NCBI GenBank assembly: GCA_016212005.1
Contig: JACRHP010000074.1
Coordinates: 1 to 38,474, forward strand
Length of the DNA stretch: 38,474 bases
Source of the DNA: Candidatus Omnitrophota bacterium
Lineage (GTDB): Bacteria > Omnitrophota > Gorgyraeia > Zapsychrales > Zapsychraceae
Reading direction: 5' to 3'
The notes under the pieces were generated by a model. The model was not told where the DNA came from and made no database searches. It worked only from the letters and a program-made list of their open reading frames with translations. The position numbers and the translations under genes are program-made. Below are positions 28,866 through 37,018 of this stretch, one piece after another. The first letter of the stretch is position 1; each line of letters opens with the position of its first letter.

Positions 28866-28888
28866 GTCGGGGGCGCAAAGCCCCCGAC
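28866..28888 (-). repeat. Perfect inverted repeat overlapping the 3' end of tRNA-Thr
   Basis: GTCGGGGGC and GCCCCCGAC are perfect inverted copies of 9 bases separated by 5. One arm is the 3' acceptor strand of tRNA-Thr plus two bases of its T-stem; the other lies directly downstream. In the precursor the downstream copy could compete with the 5' acceptor strand for pairing. No U-tract follows, so it is not a standard terminator. A role in 3' processing is inference. Confidence 0.6.
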
Positions 28889-28951
28889 CGGAATTGAACC
28901 GGTGACCCCGTCCTTACCAAGAACGTGCTCTACCAACTGAGCTACAGGGGC
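28879..28951 (-). tRNA. tRNA-Thr (anticodon GGT)
   Basis: The minus strand folds as a cloverleaf: acceptor GCCCCTG/CGGGGGC (one T-G pair), D-arm GCTC...GAGC, anticodon stem CGTTC/GGACG with loop TTGGTAA and anticodon GGT (reads ACC and ACU), T-arm ACCGG/CCGGT with loop TTCAATT, discriminator U73. The 3' CCA is not encoded. A strong promoter ends about 20 bases upstream, so this is probably the first gene of the transcript that continues into rpmG, tRNA-Trp and secE. Confidence 0.96.
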
Positions 28952-28971
28952 GAAACCAAATAAGTTAGTCA

Positions 28972-28999
28972 AGTATAACGAATTTCTCTGCTTTGTCAA
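28972..28999 (-). promoter_or_regulatory. Sigma-70 type promoter for tRNA-Thr and the downstream super-operon
   Basis: On the minus strand a perfect -35 box TTGACA (28994-28999) is followed, after 16 bases, by TATACT (28972-28977), one mismatch from consensus. Transcription should begin near 28965, about 14 bases before mature tRNA-Thr. It lies in the longest gap after tyrS, and I found no comparably good promoter further downstream, although I did not scan every coding region. Confidence 0.8.
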
Positions 29000-29070
29000 G
29001 TATTTTATCTATTTATCCCGGGGTTTAATTGGCTAGAATTACTGAGGTTACAAACTTCCCCAAAGGGGGG

Positions 29071-30240
29071 TTAAACAAGCTTCAGGAACCGGCGTTTACC
29101 CACTTTAATAACCCCCGGGTGAGGATACCAATGCGAATCAGAGATGACCTGATTGTTATGGGTGATGGCCCCTTGACCAAGAAGGCGCTGGAACTCCCGT
29201 CCGGACTCAACGAGTCCCTCCGCCAAGAGAATATCCCCCAACGAAGAATCGCTCTTGCCAAGACGATGCTCGGGAATATTCTCGGGCATTTCTTTCTGCG
29301 CAAAAACCTTTTCGAAATTACGCGCAGCATCCCTGGCCATGGACTCCCCGTGAAATTGTGTCACAATAGCATTAGCCAGTTTCATTTTGGCCTCTTTGGG
29401 ATGCATGACCCTGATGGCGGCCATATCAAAATCCGTCAAAATCTCATAATAACGGTACATCAACTGGTCGTTGATCGACATCAACTTCCCGAATATTTCA
29501 TCGGAAGACTCATTAATGCCGATATAATTCCCCAGAGATTTGCTCATTTTCTGGACGCCATCGGTGCCTTCCAGAAGCGGGGTCATGATAACCACCTGCG
29601 GCTTTTGTCCGTACATCTCTTGCAGCTGACGGCCCATCAAGAGATTGAATTTCTGGTCGGATCCTCCCAACTCAATGTCGGCTTGCAAATGGATCGAATC
29701 GTATCCCTGCAGAAGCGGGTAAATAAATTCCAGGAGGCTTATCTCTTTCTGTTCTTCAAACCGTTTTTTGAAATCCGCCCGCGCAAGCATCTGGGCAACG
29801 GAAGAATGGGCCGTCAACGACAAAATTTCCCGAGGCGAGAGTTTATCCAGCCACGCGCTGTTAAAAACCACCTCGGTGCGCTTGGGATCCAGCACCTTAA
29901 AGACCTGTTCCTTGTACGTCCTGGCATTCCTCTGAATTTCCTCACGCTCGAGACGGGGGCGCAACTGATCTTTTCCCGTTGGATCACCGATCTGGGCGGT
30001 AAAATCACCGATTAAAAAAATAACGCGATGTCCCAGGTCCTGAAATTGGCGCAACTTGCGCAACAGAACAATGTGACCCAGATGGATATCCGGCGCGGTA
30101 GGATCGAACCCGGCCTTGACACGCAATGGCTCTTTATTTTTCTGGCTGGAAAGAAGCTTCTCCTGAAGGCCTTGCGGGTTGATGATCTCCGTCGTGCCCC
30201 GCGCGATGCGATCCATGAGCTCATTAATGGCCATGCGCAT
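29071..30240 (-). CDS. tyrS: Tyrosyl-tRNA synthetase
   Basis: Class I synthetase that charges tRNA-Tyr. The 389-residue protein has the HIGH-type motif as HLGH at 53-56 (within PTAPDIHLGH), the KMSKS motif exactly at 231-235, and a C-terminal S4-like RNA-binding domain from about 325. This is the longer-C-terminus TyrRS subgroup. The ATG at 30240 has no strong Shine-Dalgarno; Met3 is an alternative. It lies 88 bases after rpsA. That gap holds only short GC dyads and no recognisable promoter, so cotranscription with rpsA is likely. Confidence 0.96.
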   Translation of the reverse strand: MRMAINELMDRIARGTTEIINPQGLQEKLLSSQKNKEPLRVKAGFDPTAPDIHLGHIVLLRKLRQFQDLGHRVIFLIGDFTAQIGDPTGKDQLRPRLEREEIQRNARTYKEQVFKVLDPKRTEVVFNSAWLDKLSPREILSLTAHSSVAQMLARADFKKRFEEQKEISLLEFIYPLLQGYDSIHLQADIELGGSDQKFNLLMGRQLQEMYGQKPQVVIMTPLLEGTDGVQKMSKSLGNYIGINESSDEIFGKLMSINDQLMYRYYEILTDFDMAAIRVMHPKEAKMKLANAIVTQFHGESMARDAARNFEKVFAQKEMPENIPEHRLGKSDSSLGDILLAEGLVESGREFQRLLGQGAITHNNQVISDSHWYPHPGVIKVGKRRFLKLV

Positions 30241-30328
30241 AATGAAGAGCTTGCCCGGGCCGGGCTGGGAAGCGTTCTGGGTTAATGCTCAATACGGTTA
30301 ATTGCGGAAAAATGATGACCGCGGCTTT

Positions 30329-31876
30329 TTATACTTTCGCGCTGACGCCGATTTTCATCTGATCAACATCGACCTTGATAATCCTCACCCGCAGCCGATC
30401 ACCGGGCTTTAAAGCGACCGCCTTTTCCTTTTCAATTTCCGAGGAATAGACCAGTGCTTCGACCTCATCATCGAGCTTGACGAAAACCCCAAAATTCGAA
30501 TTAAGGACAACCTCAGCTTCAGATTCGGAATCGATTGGGTATTTCTGGGCAATCTCGGGCCACGGATTATCCAGCATCTGCTTCAACCCCAGGTTGATTT
30601 TACGGCTTGCAGGATCAACGGCCAGGACGTACACCTCCACATCCTGGCTTTTCTGCAGTACATCCTGAGGATGGTTGATTTTCCGCGTCCAGGACATGTC
30701 CGAAATATGGATCATCCCCTCAAGGCCGGAATCCAGTTCCACGAAAGCCCCGTAATCGGTGAAGCCACGTACTTTACCCTTGACCTTGGAGCCGGCGGGA
30801 TATTTCTTCTCCGCCCCAAGCCAGGGATTTTCTTCCAGTTGCTTCATGCTCAGGGAAATCCGCTTCGAATCCTTATCGACGTTAATGATCTGGACTTCAA
30901 TTTCATCGCCCGCCTTGAACATTTCCTGCGGGTTGACAAGTTTTTTCTGCCAGGTGATCTCGGAAGAATGCAACAGCCCCTCGATCCCGCGCTCGATCTC
31001 CACAAATACCCCGTAGGGCATCACGTTGACGACCTTGCCCTTTGTCCGGGTGCCCGTCGGATACTTTTCGTAGACACCGTCCCAGGGGTTGGCGACAATT
31101 TGCTTCAACCCAAGCGAAACTTTGGAATTTTCTTTGTCGAAATCCAAAACCAGCACTTCGATCCTGTCTCCCACCTTTACCAGTTCCGAAGGATGATTAA
31201 TGCGGGTCCAGCTCATGTCGGTAATATGCAGAAGCCCGTCCACGCCGCCCAAGTCGATGAACGCGCCGAAATCGGTGATCCCCTTGACCGTCCCCGTCCT
31301 GCGATGGCCCTTGGTTAATTCGTTCCAAAGCCGGTCGCGGACAAGTTCTCTTTCCTTCTGGACCACTTCCCGACGTGAAAGGATGAGGTTGCGCCGCGCC
31401 TTGTTGAGCTTGGCGATCTGAAATCTGTATTTCTGGGTCATGATGTCCTGCGTCGAGACATTTTTAAAAGACGACAAAGACATCGGTAAAAATGCCTCCA
31501 CCCCATCGACATCCACGATGAATCCGCCCTTGACCTGCTTGACAATGCGCCCTTCGACCGTGTCGCCTTCTTTGATGACATCGCCCATTTTCATCCACCC
31601 GCGCAATTTTTCAGCCTTCAGGTGAGACAAAACCAGGCGACCGTCTTCGTCTTCGATAGATTCAATGAGGACATCGATTTCAGAACCCGTCTGAAGATTG
31701 TCCTCGCTGCGGAATTCCTCGATAGGGACAAACCCTTCAGATTTAAACCCGATGTCGACGACCGCTTCTTTGGCGTTCACGGCGATGACCCTGCCCTTGA
31801 CGATCTCGCCTTCCTTAATATCGTGGAAGGTCTCATTGTACAACTCATCCATTAACGCTTGTTTTTCTGGACCCAT
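30329..31876 (-). CDS. rpsA: 30S ribosomal protein S1
   Basis: S1 binds and unfolds mRNA on the 30S subunit. The 515-residue protein contains six S1 (OB-fold) repeats, at roughly 19-88, 105-172, 188-262, 275-350, 361-436 and 446-514. Repeats 3 to 5 are best conserved (DFGAFIDLGGVDGLLHITDM, YGVFVEIERGIEGLLHSSEI, DYGAFVELDSGLEGMIHISD). AGAGG about 9 bases before the ATG gives a modest ribosome-binding site. A good promoter lies about 80 bases upstream, leaving a leader of about 74 nt. Confidence 0.97.
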   Translation of the reverse strand: MGPEKQALMDELYNETFHDIKEGEIVKGRVIAVNAKEAVVDIGFKSEGFVPIEEFRSEDNLQTGSEIDVLIESIEDEDGRLVLSHLKAEKLRGWMKMGDVIKEGDTVEGRIVKQVKGGFIVDVDGVEAFLPMSLSSFKNVSTQDIMTQKYRFQIAKLNKARRNLILSRREVVQKERELVRDRLWNELTKGHRRTGTVKGITDFGAFIDLGGVDGLLHITDMSWTRINHPSELVKVGDRIEVLVLDFDKENSKVSLGLKQIVANPWDGVYEKYPTGTRTKGKVVNVMPYGVFVEIERGIEGLLHSSEITWQKKLVNPQEMFKAGDEIEVQIINVDKDSKRISLSMKQLEENPWLGAEKKYPAGSKVKGKVRGFTDYGAFVELDSGLEGMIHISDMSWTRKINHPQDVLQKSQDVEVYVLAVDPASRKINLGLKQMLDNPWPEIAQKYPIDSESEAEVVLNSNFGVFVKLDDEVEALVYSSEIEKEKAVALKPGDRLRVRIIKVDVDQMKIGVSAKV

Positions 31877-31956
31877 ATGTTTTTGACCTCTTCTTTATAA
31901 TTTGATTTTCAGCCGCGGCGCAAAAAAATCTTTGCTTCCCGAAACTGAAGGACACC

Positions 31957-31984
31957 ATTATCCCAAAATCATCTGATTTGTCAA
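31957..31984 (-). promoter_or_regulatory. Sigma-70 type promoter for rpsA-tyrS
   Basis: On the minus strand TTGACA (31979-31984, perfect) is followed by a 16-base spacer and GATAAT (31957-31962, one mismatch from TATAAT). Transcription should start near 31950, giving a leader of about 74 nt before rpsA. The leader contains a small dyad GCAAA/TTTGC (31920-31935) around a U-run. The -35 box is only 10 bases past the plsC stop, and no terminator separates the two. Confidence 0.75.
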
Positions 31985-31994
31985 TTAAAAATAT

Positions 31995-32591
31995 TCAGAC
32001 CGACTGGAAGGATAAACCGGAGATCTTATACATGACCTCGTGAGCGATATCGCTGTAGGATTGGGTTGAATTAAAACGAAGCGGCGGGCCAAAAACCACG
32101 GTAACCCGGTGACGTTTCAAAACTTTTGTCCCGGGGGCAAGGACCTTTTGTGAATCCTTAATATACGCAGGGATAACTGGCACGCCAGATTTAGAGACAA
32201 TAAATCCTATCCCTTCATGCACCTTCTTATCCGTTCCTCCCGCTGGCTGCCGCGTGCCTTCAGGAAACAAAACGACTGGTAGGCCTTTTTTGAGCCTGCG
32301 TAAGGTCTCCCGCATGGCCCTGAAGTCAGACGCCCCCCTCTTTATAGGGAAGGCATCCACCCTGTACAACAAATAACTCAGGATTTTATTGCGAAAAAGA
32401 GTGTCTTTGGTCACATAACTCAGCCTGCGCCGGCTTGCCAATCCCAGAATGAAAGGATCAAGGTTACTGATATGATTACCGGCCAAGATAAAACCTGTGT
32501 CCGCGGGCAGGTGCTCGCGCCCGACCACCTTAAGAGGGAAGAAAATAGCGCTTAAAGTCTTGAAAAAGAAATAGGAAATATAATAGATCAC
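31995..32591 (-). CDS. plsC: 1-acyl-sn-glycerol-3-phosphate acyltransferase
   Basis: This membrane-associated enzyme family acylates lysophosphatidic acid to phosphatidic acid in phospholipid synthesis. The 198-residue protein has the catalytic NHxxxxD motif at 39-45 (NHISNLD) and FPEGTR at 109-114, with a hydrophobic N-terminal segment at about 2-20. The start is GTG, two bases after the stop of the phosphohexomutase gene. PlsC genes often sit next to rpsA, usually with cmk, which is absent here. Exact acyl-acceptor specificity cannot be told from sequence. Confidence 0.9.
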   Translation of the reverse strand: MIYYISYFFFKTLSAIFFPLKVVGREHLPADTGFILAGNHISNLDPFILGLASRRRLSYVTKDTLFRNKILSYLLYRVDAFPIKRGASDFRAMRETLRRLKKGLPVVLFPEGTRQPAGGTDKKVHEGIGFIVSKSGVPVIPAYIKDSQKVLAPGTKVLKRHRVTVVFGPPLRFNSTQSYSDIAHEVMYKISGLSFQSV

Positions 32592-32593
32592 GG

Positions 32594-34018
32594 TTATTGC
32601 TCAAGCAAAAGCGCCCGGCCATACTCGATGAGCGCTTTGGCCCGCGCGGGGGTTTTCGCTTCCGAATAGGCACGCACCAGCGGTTCGGTCCCGGACGGCC
32701 GCAGCATCAGCCAGCTTTCATCGGCGCAGATTAACTTGATGCCGTCGAAATCCTTTATCCCAACAACCTCCTGGCCCAAAAGTGATTTCAAGGATCTTAC
32801 CTTTTCGGCAGCAAACCTTTCCTTGCCGAGCTCCAGGTCGCAGCGTTCATAATAATAGCGGCCAAATTCTTTTTCCATGTCCCGCAGGATCTGTTTAATA
32901 TTTTTCTTCTGGTAGACCATCATCTCCAGAAGAAGCAGGCCCGCGAGAGTTCCGTCGCGTTCCGGGATAAAACCCTGCACACCCATCCCCCCGGCCTCTT
33001 CACCACCGGCAACAATTTTCTGGGAAATCATAAGATCGGAAATATATTTAAACCCGACCGGCGTTTCATAAAGCTTCACCCCCAGTTTCCTGGCGATATT
33101 GTCGATCATCGTCGTGCCGCAAATCGTCTTAACGATGCCGCCGGCGCGGCCGCGGTTGCGAAGCAAATGCAGCGCGAGAAGTCCAAGAATTTTTTGCGGA
33201 TGAATAAATTCACCGCCGGGAGCCACCGCCGCGATACGGTCCGCGTCTCCATCCAGGACAAGCCCCAAATCAAACTTTTCCTGTTTAACACGTTTTAAAA
33301 TACCCGAAAGATACGCGACAACAGGTTCAGGTTTGCCGCCGTCAAAAGAGGGATTAACATCGTCACGCATCAAGGTGAGACGGATACCCGTCCCTTTGAG
33401 GACTTGTGCCATCAGACCGTTGCCGCTGCCGTGCATAGCGTCGGTCAGGACTTTAAACCTAGCCTTGCGGATACGCTTGAGGTCAATGTAGCCCTTGATG
33501 AATTTTAAATAGTCGGCCTTAAAATCATGTTCCCTAATTTTCTTTTCGGCGACGGCCTGATCGAACGGGATTGTCTGGACGGACGTTTGGGAAAAATACG
33601 ATTCCACCTTATTGGTAATTTCGGCAGGAGCCCCACCTCCCTTGTCCGTCTTGATCTTGATCCCGTTAAATTTGGCCGGATTATGGCTGGCCGTGATCAT
33701 AACACCCGCCACGCTTTTCGTCCGGATGACCCCGTAGCTTAAGGCCGGTGTCGGGATCGCGGTATCGGAAAGGAAAACGTTAATGCCGTTTCGGGCCAGG
33801 ACACAGCTCACCAGCCGGGCATATTCATCGGATAAAAATCTTGTGTCATAGCCAACGGCCGCACTCTTTGGGGACAGGTCCCCGGGACGAATATCCCGAT
33901 TGATCCATTCACTGACGGCCTGCGCCACGATGCCGACATTCTTGAACGTAAAATTATCGGAGATAACTCCCCGCCAGCCGTCCGTTCCGAATTTGATTTC
34001 TGTATTCTTTTCTGTCAT
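32594..34018 (-). CDS. Alpha-D-phosphohexomutase (phosphoglucomutase/phosphomannomutase family)
   Basis: These enzymes move phosphate between C1 and C6 of hexose phosphates, supplying sugar precursors for glycogen, LPS or exopolysaccharide. The 474-residue protein has all four family signatures: the phosphoserine loop TASHNP with Ser111, the Mg loop DGDADR at 256-261, the sugar-specificity loop GGEEAGG at 338-344 and the phosphate-binding RPSGTEP at 440-446. The sugar loop resembles glucose-1-P type mutases more than GlmM, but specificity is uncertain. GGGAGG stands 7 bases before the ATG. It lies 26 bases after nadD. Confidence 0.92.
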   Translation of the reverse strand: MTEKNTEIKFGTDGWRGVISDNFTFKNVGIVAQAVSEWINRDIRPGDLSPKSAAVGYDTRFLSDEYARLVSCVLARNGINVFLSDTAIPTPALSYGVIRTKSVAGVMITASHNPAKFNGIKIKTDKGGGAPAEITNKVESYFSQTSVQTIPFDQAVAEKKIREHDFKADYLKFIKGYIDLKRIRKARFKVLTDAMHGSGNGLMAQVLKGTGIRLTLMRDDVNPSFDGGKPEPVVAYLSGILKRVKQEKFDLGLVLDGDADRIAAVAPGGEFIHPQKILGLLALHLLRNRGRAGGIVKTICGTTMIDNIARKLGVKLYETPVGFKYISDLMISQKIVAGGEEAGGMGVQGFIPERDGTLAGLLLLEMMVYQKKNIKQILRDMEKEFGRYYYERCDLELGKERFAAEKVRSLKSLLGQEVVGIKDFDGIKLICADESWLMLRPSGTEPLVRAYSEAKTPARAKALIEYGRALLLEQ

Positions 34019-34044
34019 GTCAACCCTCCCTGGGATAATGATCT

Positions 34045-34626
34045 TTAAGACCTTTTCATGCCGTATAACTGATGTTTTCTCATGTATCGTAACACATTGT
34101 CCAGCACCACATGCTTTACCGTCTTGCCGGTCATAAGCCGCCGCCGGATATCCGAAGAAGACGTGTGTACGCCGGATATCCGGATCGATTTGATCGGCAA
34201 AGAAGACCGGACCGCCTTAAAGCCGGGCCGGTAAACCGCAATAAAAGAAACAATCCCGACAACCTCTTTAATTTGCCGCCAGGTATGCAGCTGGCGGACA
34301 TGGTCGCTTCCGATAATAAAAAAGATCTTCGTCTTGGGATATCGCCGTTGAAAATACCGGACGGTATCGATGCTATACGACTTCCCGCCTTTTTTAATTT
34401 CAAACGCCGAAACCTCCAAGTGAGCGTTTCCGCGCACGGCCAGACGGACCATCTTCAAACGGTGCCGGGCGTCGATCACATTACGCGCGCTTTTATGCGG
34501 CGGCAAAAAGGACGGGACAAAAATCACTTTGTCCAGTCCGAACTTCTCCAAAACCACCTGGGCGATCATCAAATGCCCGATGTGGATTGGATTAAATGTT
34601 CCTCCCAATATGCCGATTCTGCGCAT
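34045..34626 (-). CDS. nadD: Nicotinate-nucleotide adenylyltransferase
   Basis: The enzyme transfers AMP from ATP to nicotinate mononucleotide, the penultimate NAD synthesis step. The ATG giving MRRIGILGGTFNPIHIGHLM yields 193 residues; a TTG 30 bases upstream is in frame, but the ATG abuts the conserved start. The nucleotide-binding GTFNPIHIGH is at 9-18 and the C-terminal SSSDIRRR motif is present. In many bacteria nadD follows proA and precedes rsfS; here a phosphohexomutase follows instead. A small hairpin precedes it. Confidence 0.94.
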   Translation of the reverse strand: MRRIGILGGTFNPIHIGHLMIAQVVLEKFGLDKVIFVPSFLPPHKSARNVIDARHRLKMVRLAVRGNAHLEVSAFEIKKGGKSYSIDTVRYFQRRYPKTKIFFIIGSDHVRQLHTWRQIKEVVGIVSFIAVYRPGFKAVRSSLPIKSIRISGVHTSSSDIRRRLMTGKTVKHVVLDNVLRYMRKHQLYGMKRS

Positions 34627-34647
34627 CTTCACTGAATATTCCGCAAC

Positions 34648-34662
34648 CCGCCTCAAGGGCGG
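34648..34662 (-). promoter_or_regulatory. Short intercistronic hairpin between proA and nadD
   Basis: The transcript contains CCGCC, a 5-base loop and GGCGG, a 5-bp stem that begins at the base following the proA stop. There is no U-tract after it, so termination is not expected. It could slow 3' decay of the upstream part of the message or set the relative levels of proA and nadD, but it may equally be chance. Confidence 0.35.
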
Positions 34663-35925
34663 TTACTGGCGTATTTGCCCTTTGCCGTGCACCAGATATT
34701 TATACGTCGTCAATTCTTCCAGGGCCATCGGCCCGCGGGCGTGCAATTTGTCCGTGCTGATGCCGATCTCCGCGCCGAACCCAAACTGATAACCATCGGT
34801 GAACCGTGTCGAGGCATTCACGTACAGGCAGGCCGAATCGACCGCCCTTAGAAACTGTTCGCCTTCCTTCATATCTTCCGTCACAATCGCGTCCGAATGG
34901 CGGGAACCATAGGTATTGATGTGCTCGATCGCCTCCTGCAGACCGCCGACGATTTTTACGGACAAAATAAGGTCGAGATATTCCGTGCTCCAGTCTTTTT
35001 CCGTCGCCTTCTTGATGCCGGTCTTGATAATACGCCGGGTGCGCGGACATCCGCGGATTTCAACACCCGCCTTCTTAAATTCTTCGATCATTTGCGGCAA
35101 AAAACGTTCCGCGATACCTTGATGGACAAGCATCGTTTCCATGGCGTTGCAGACTCCGGGGCGCTGGACTTTGGCGTTATAACAAATTTTGCGGGCCATG
35201 GCCATGTCAGCCTTGTCGCTCACATACGTGTGGCAAATTCCTTTATAATGCTTGACCACAGGGATACTGGAATGCTCGGCGACAAAACGGATCAGATCTT
35301 CTCCTCCGCGAGGAACAATCAAATCAACATACTGGTCCTGACAGAGAAGAACATTCACCGCCCGCCGGTCGGTTGAAGAAACCAGCTGCACCGCTTCTGC
35401 TGGAATCTGTGTTACCTTCAACGCGTCTTTAAGGACGCTGGAGATCGCCTTGTTCGAGTAAAAGGCCTCTTTGCCGCCTTTTAGAATCACCGCGTTGCCT
35501 GATTTTAAACACAGCCCGATACAGTCGCTGGTCACGTTAGGACGCGACTCATAAATAATCCCGATAACACCGAAGGGGACCCGCACCTTTTCAATGACCA
35601 GGCCGTTAGGGCGGGTAAAGACGCCCAGCACCTCGCCTACGGGGTCCTTCAGGTTGGCCGTATCCAACAAACATTGCGCCATCTCTTCAATCCCTTTATC
35701 ATTGAGGGTAAGACGCTCCACGAGGGCTTTGGCATAATTGCGTTTTCTGGCTGCGGCGAGGTCCTTGCGGTTTTGTGCGATGAGATAGGCTTTGCGGTCA
35801 AGCAACGCCCTGGACATGACCTGCAAGGCATCGTTTTTCGCCGAGGTCGCCAACATGGAAAGCTGCACCGAAGATCTCTTTGCCTTCTGTGCCATCCGGA
35901 CAACCGCATGAACTGAAGTTTTCAT
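34663..35925 (-). CDS. proA: Gamma-glutamyl phosphate reductase
   Basis: Second proline-biosynthesis enzyme: NADPH-dependent reduction of gamma-glutamyl phosphate to glutamate semialdehyde. The ATG giving MKTSVHAVVRMAQKAKRSSV yields 420 residues, the usual length; a TTG 24 bases upstream would overlap proB. The aldehyde-dehydrogenase fold is evident: the nucleotide-binding KSGNAVILKGGKEAFYSN region at 141-158 and the catalytic cysteine, Cys259, in QRPGVCNAMET. It lies 4 bases after proB. Confidence 0.96.
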   Translation of the reverse strand: MKTSVHAVVRMAQKAKRSSVQLSMLATSAKNDALQVMSRALLDRKAYLIAQNRKDLAAARKRNYAKALVERLTLNDKGIEEMAQCLLDTANLKDPVGEVLGVFTRPNGLVIEKVRVPFGVIGIIYESRPNVTSDCIGLCLKSGNAVILKGGKEAFYSNKAISSVLKDALKVTQIPAEAVQLVSSTDRRAVNVLLCQDQYVDLIVPRGGEDLIRFVAEHSSIPVVKHYKGICHTYVSDKADMAMARKICYNAKVQRPGVCNAMETMLVHQGIAERFLPQMIEEFKKAGVEIRGCPRTRRIIKTGIKKATEKDWSTEYLDLILSVKIVGGLQEAIEHINTYGSRHSDAIVTEDMKEGEQFLRAVDSACLYVNASTRFTDGYQFGFGAEIGISTDKLHARGPMALEELTTYKYLVHGKGQIRQ

Positions 35926-35929
35926 AGCT

Positions 35930-37018
35930 TCATCGCTCGCACAAAACAAGGTTATCGCAGTGGATGACTTCGGGCTTTCCTTTTTTATCCTGAATCTTGC
36001 CCAAATCGACGGTCGAATAATTAGTCAGGCCGCGGGCGATTTCCTGTTTATTTTTATCATAGACAACGACCACGTCATCAACGCCAAAATGCCCTTCCCA
36101 GGAAACAACCCCGGGCAAAAGAAGGCTGCGGCCCCCTTTTTGCAAGGCCTCCCTGGCCCCGTCATCAACGGTAATGACCCCTTTGGGTTTGGCGCCAAAA
36201 GAAATCCAGTGCTGTTTAGCAAGATGTTTGCCTTCCTTTTCCACAAAAAAGGTGCCGATGCGCTCGCCTTTCAGGACGCGCAGCAAAACATCTTCGCTTT
36301 CACCGTTGGCAATAACGCAAGGGATCTGTGCCTGTGTCGCGATTTTGATGGCGTCGAGTTTGGCCGTCATGCCGCCCCGGGACATATGTTTTTTGTCGGT
36401 CCCACCGGCGACACTTTCAATATCCCCGGTGATCTCCCGGATTTCCTGAAACAATTCCTTTTTCCCGTCCTTAAGATTAAACAACCCCTCGACGTCCGAG
36501 AGGATCAGCAGCAGATCCGCCTGGACAAGACAGGCGACCAGGGCGGACAATTTATCGTTATCGCCAAACTTGATCTCATCGGTTGCGATCGTATCGTTTT
36601 CGTTGACAACCGGCACCACACTGCGTTGCAAAATGGCCTGAAAGGTATTGCGGGCATTATTATAACGGACCCGATTATTAAAATCGTCCCAGGTCAACAG
36701 CACTTGGGCGCATTTGACTTTATTTTCCCTGAATAGATCGGTGTACCTGTTCATCAGCGCGGCCTGGCCGACAGCGGCCAGCGCCTGCAAAGAGGCCAAG
36801 TCCGTCGGACGTTTTCTTTGCCCCAATGCTCCCATCCCCAAGACGATGGCCCCGGAACTGACCAGGACCACCTCCACCCCGTTACGCTCGACAGCCGCGA
36901 TTTGCCGGACCAGAGAACGCAGATGCGCCACCCTGGGCTTCATGGCGTAGGTGGCAATCACGCTGGAACCGACTTTGATTACGATGCGCTTGATTGGCCT
37001 TGGGAATTTTCTTGACAT
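35930..37018 (-). CDS. proB: Glutamate 5-kinase with C-terminal PUA domain
   Basis: First proline-biosynthesis enzyme: ATP-dependent phosphorylation of glutamate. The 362-residue protein has an amino-acid kinase domain (IVIKVGSSV near 12-20; VPVVNENDTIATDEIKFGDN with the substrate-binding Asn/Asp residues; SRGGMTAKLDAIKIA), and a PUA domain from about 275. Its ATG lies inside the end of obg, overlapping it by 40 bases in another frame; no start codon exists nearer the conserved IVIKVG. Expression is likely coupled to obg. Confidence 0.95.
   Translation of the reverse strand: MSRKFPRPIKRIVIKVGSSVIATYAMKPRVAHLRSLVRQIAAVERNGVEVVLVSSGAIVLGMGALGQRKRPTDLASLQALAAVGQAALMNRYTDLFRENKVKCAQVLLTWDDFNNRVRYNNARNTFQAILQRSVVPVVNENDTIATDEIKFGDNDKLSALVACLVQADLLLILSDVEGLFNLKDGKKELFQEIREITGDIESVAGGTDKKHMSRGGMTAKLDAIKIATQAQIPCVIANGESEDVLLRVLKGERIGTFFVEKEGKHLAKQHWISFGAKPKGVITVDDGAREALQKGGRSLLLPGVVSWEGHFGVDDVVVVYDKNKQEIARGLTNYSTVDLGKIQDKKGKPEVIHCDNLVLCER

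Noticed and set aside
29058-29068. Possible terminator hairpin (CCCC/GGGG) after tyrS
   Set aside because: The stem is only four pairs with a three-base loop, and no U-tract follows, so I do not call a terminator.
29029-30015. A 328-codon open frame on the plus strand opposite tyrS
   Set aside because: Shadow of tyrS; the sense strand has HLGH and KMSKS motifs, and the antisense product resembles nothing I know.
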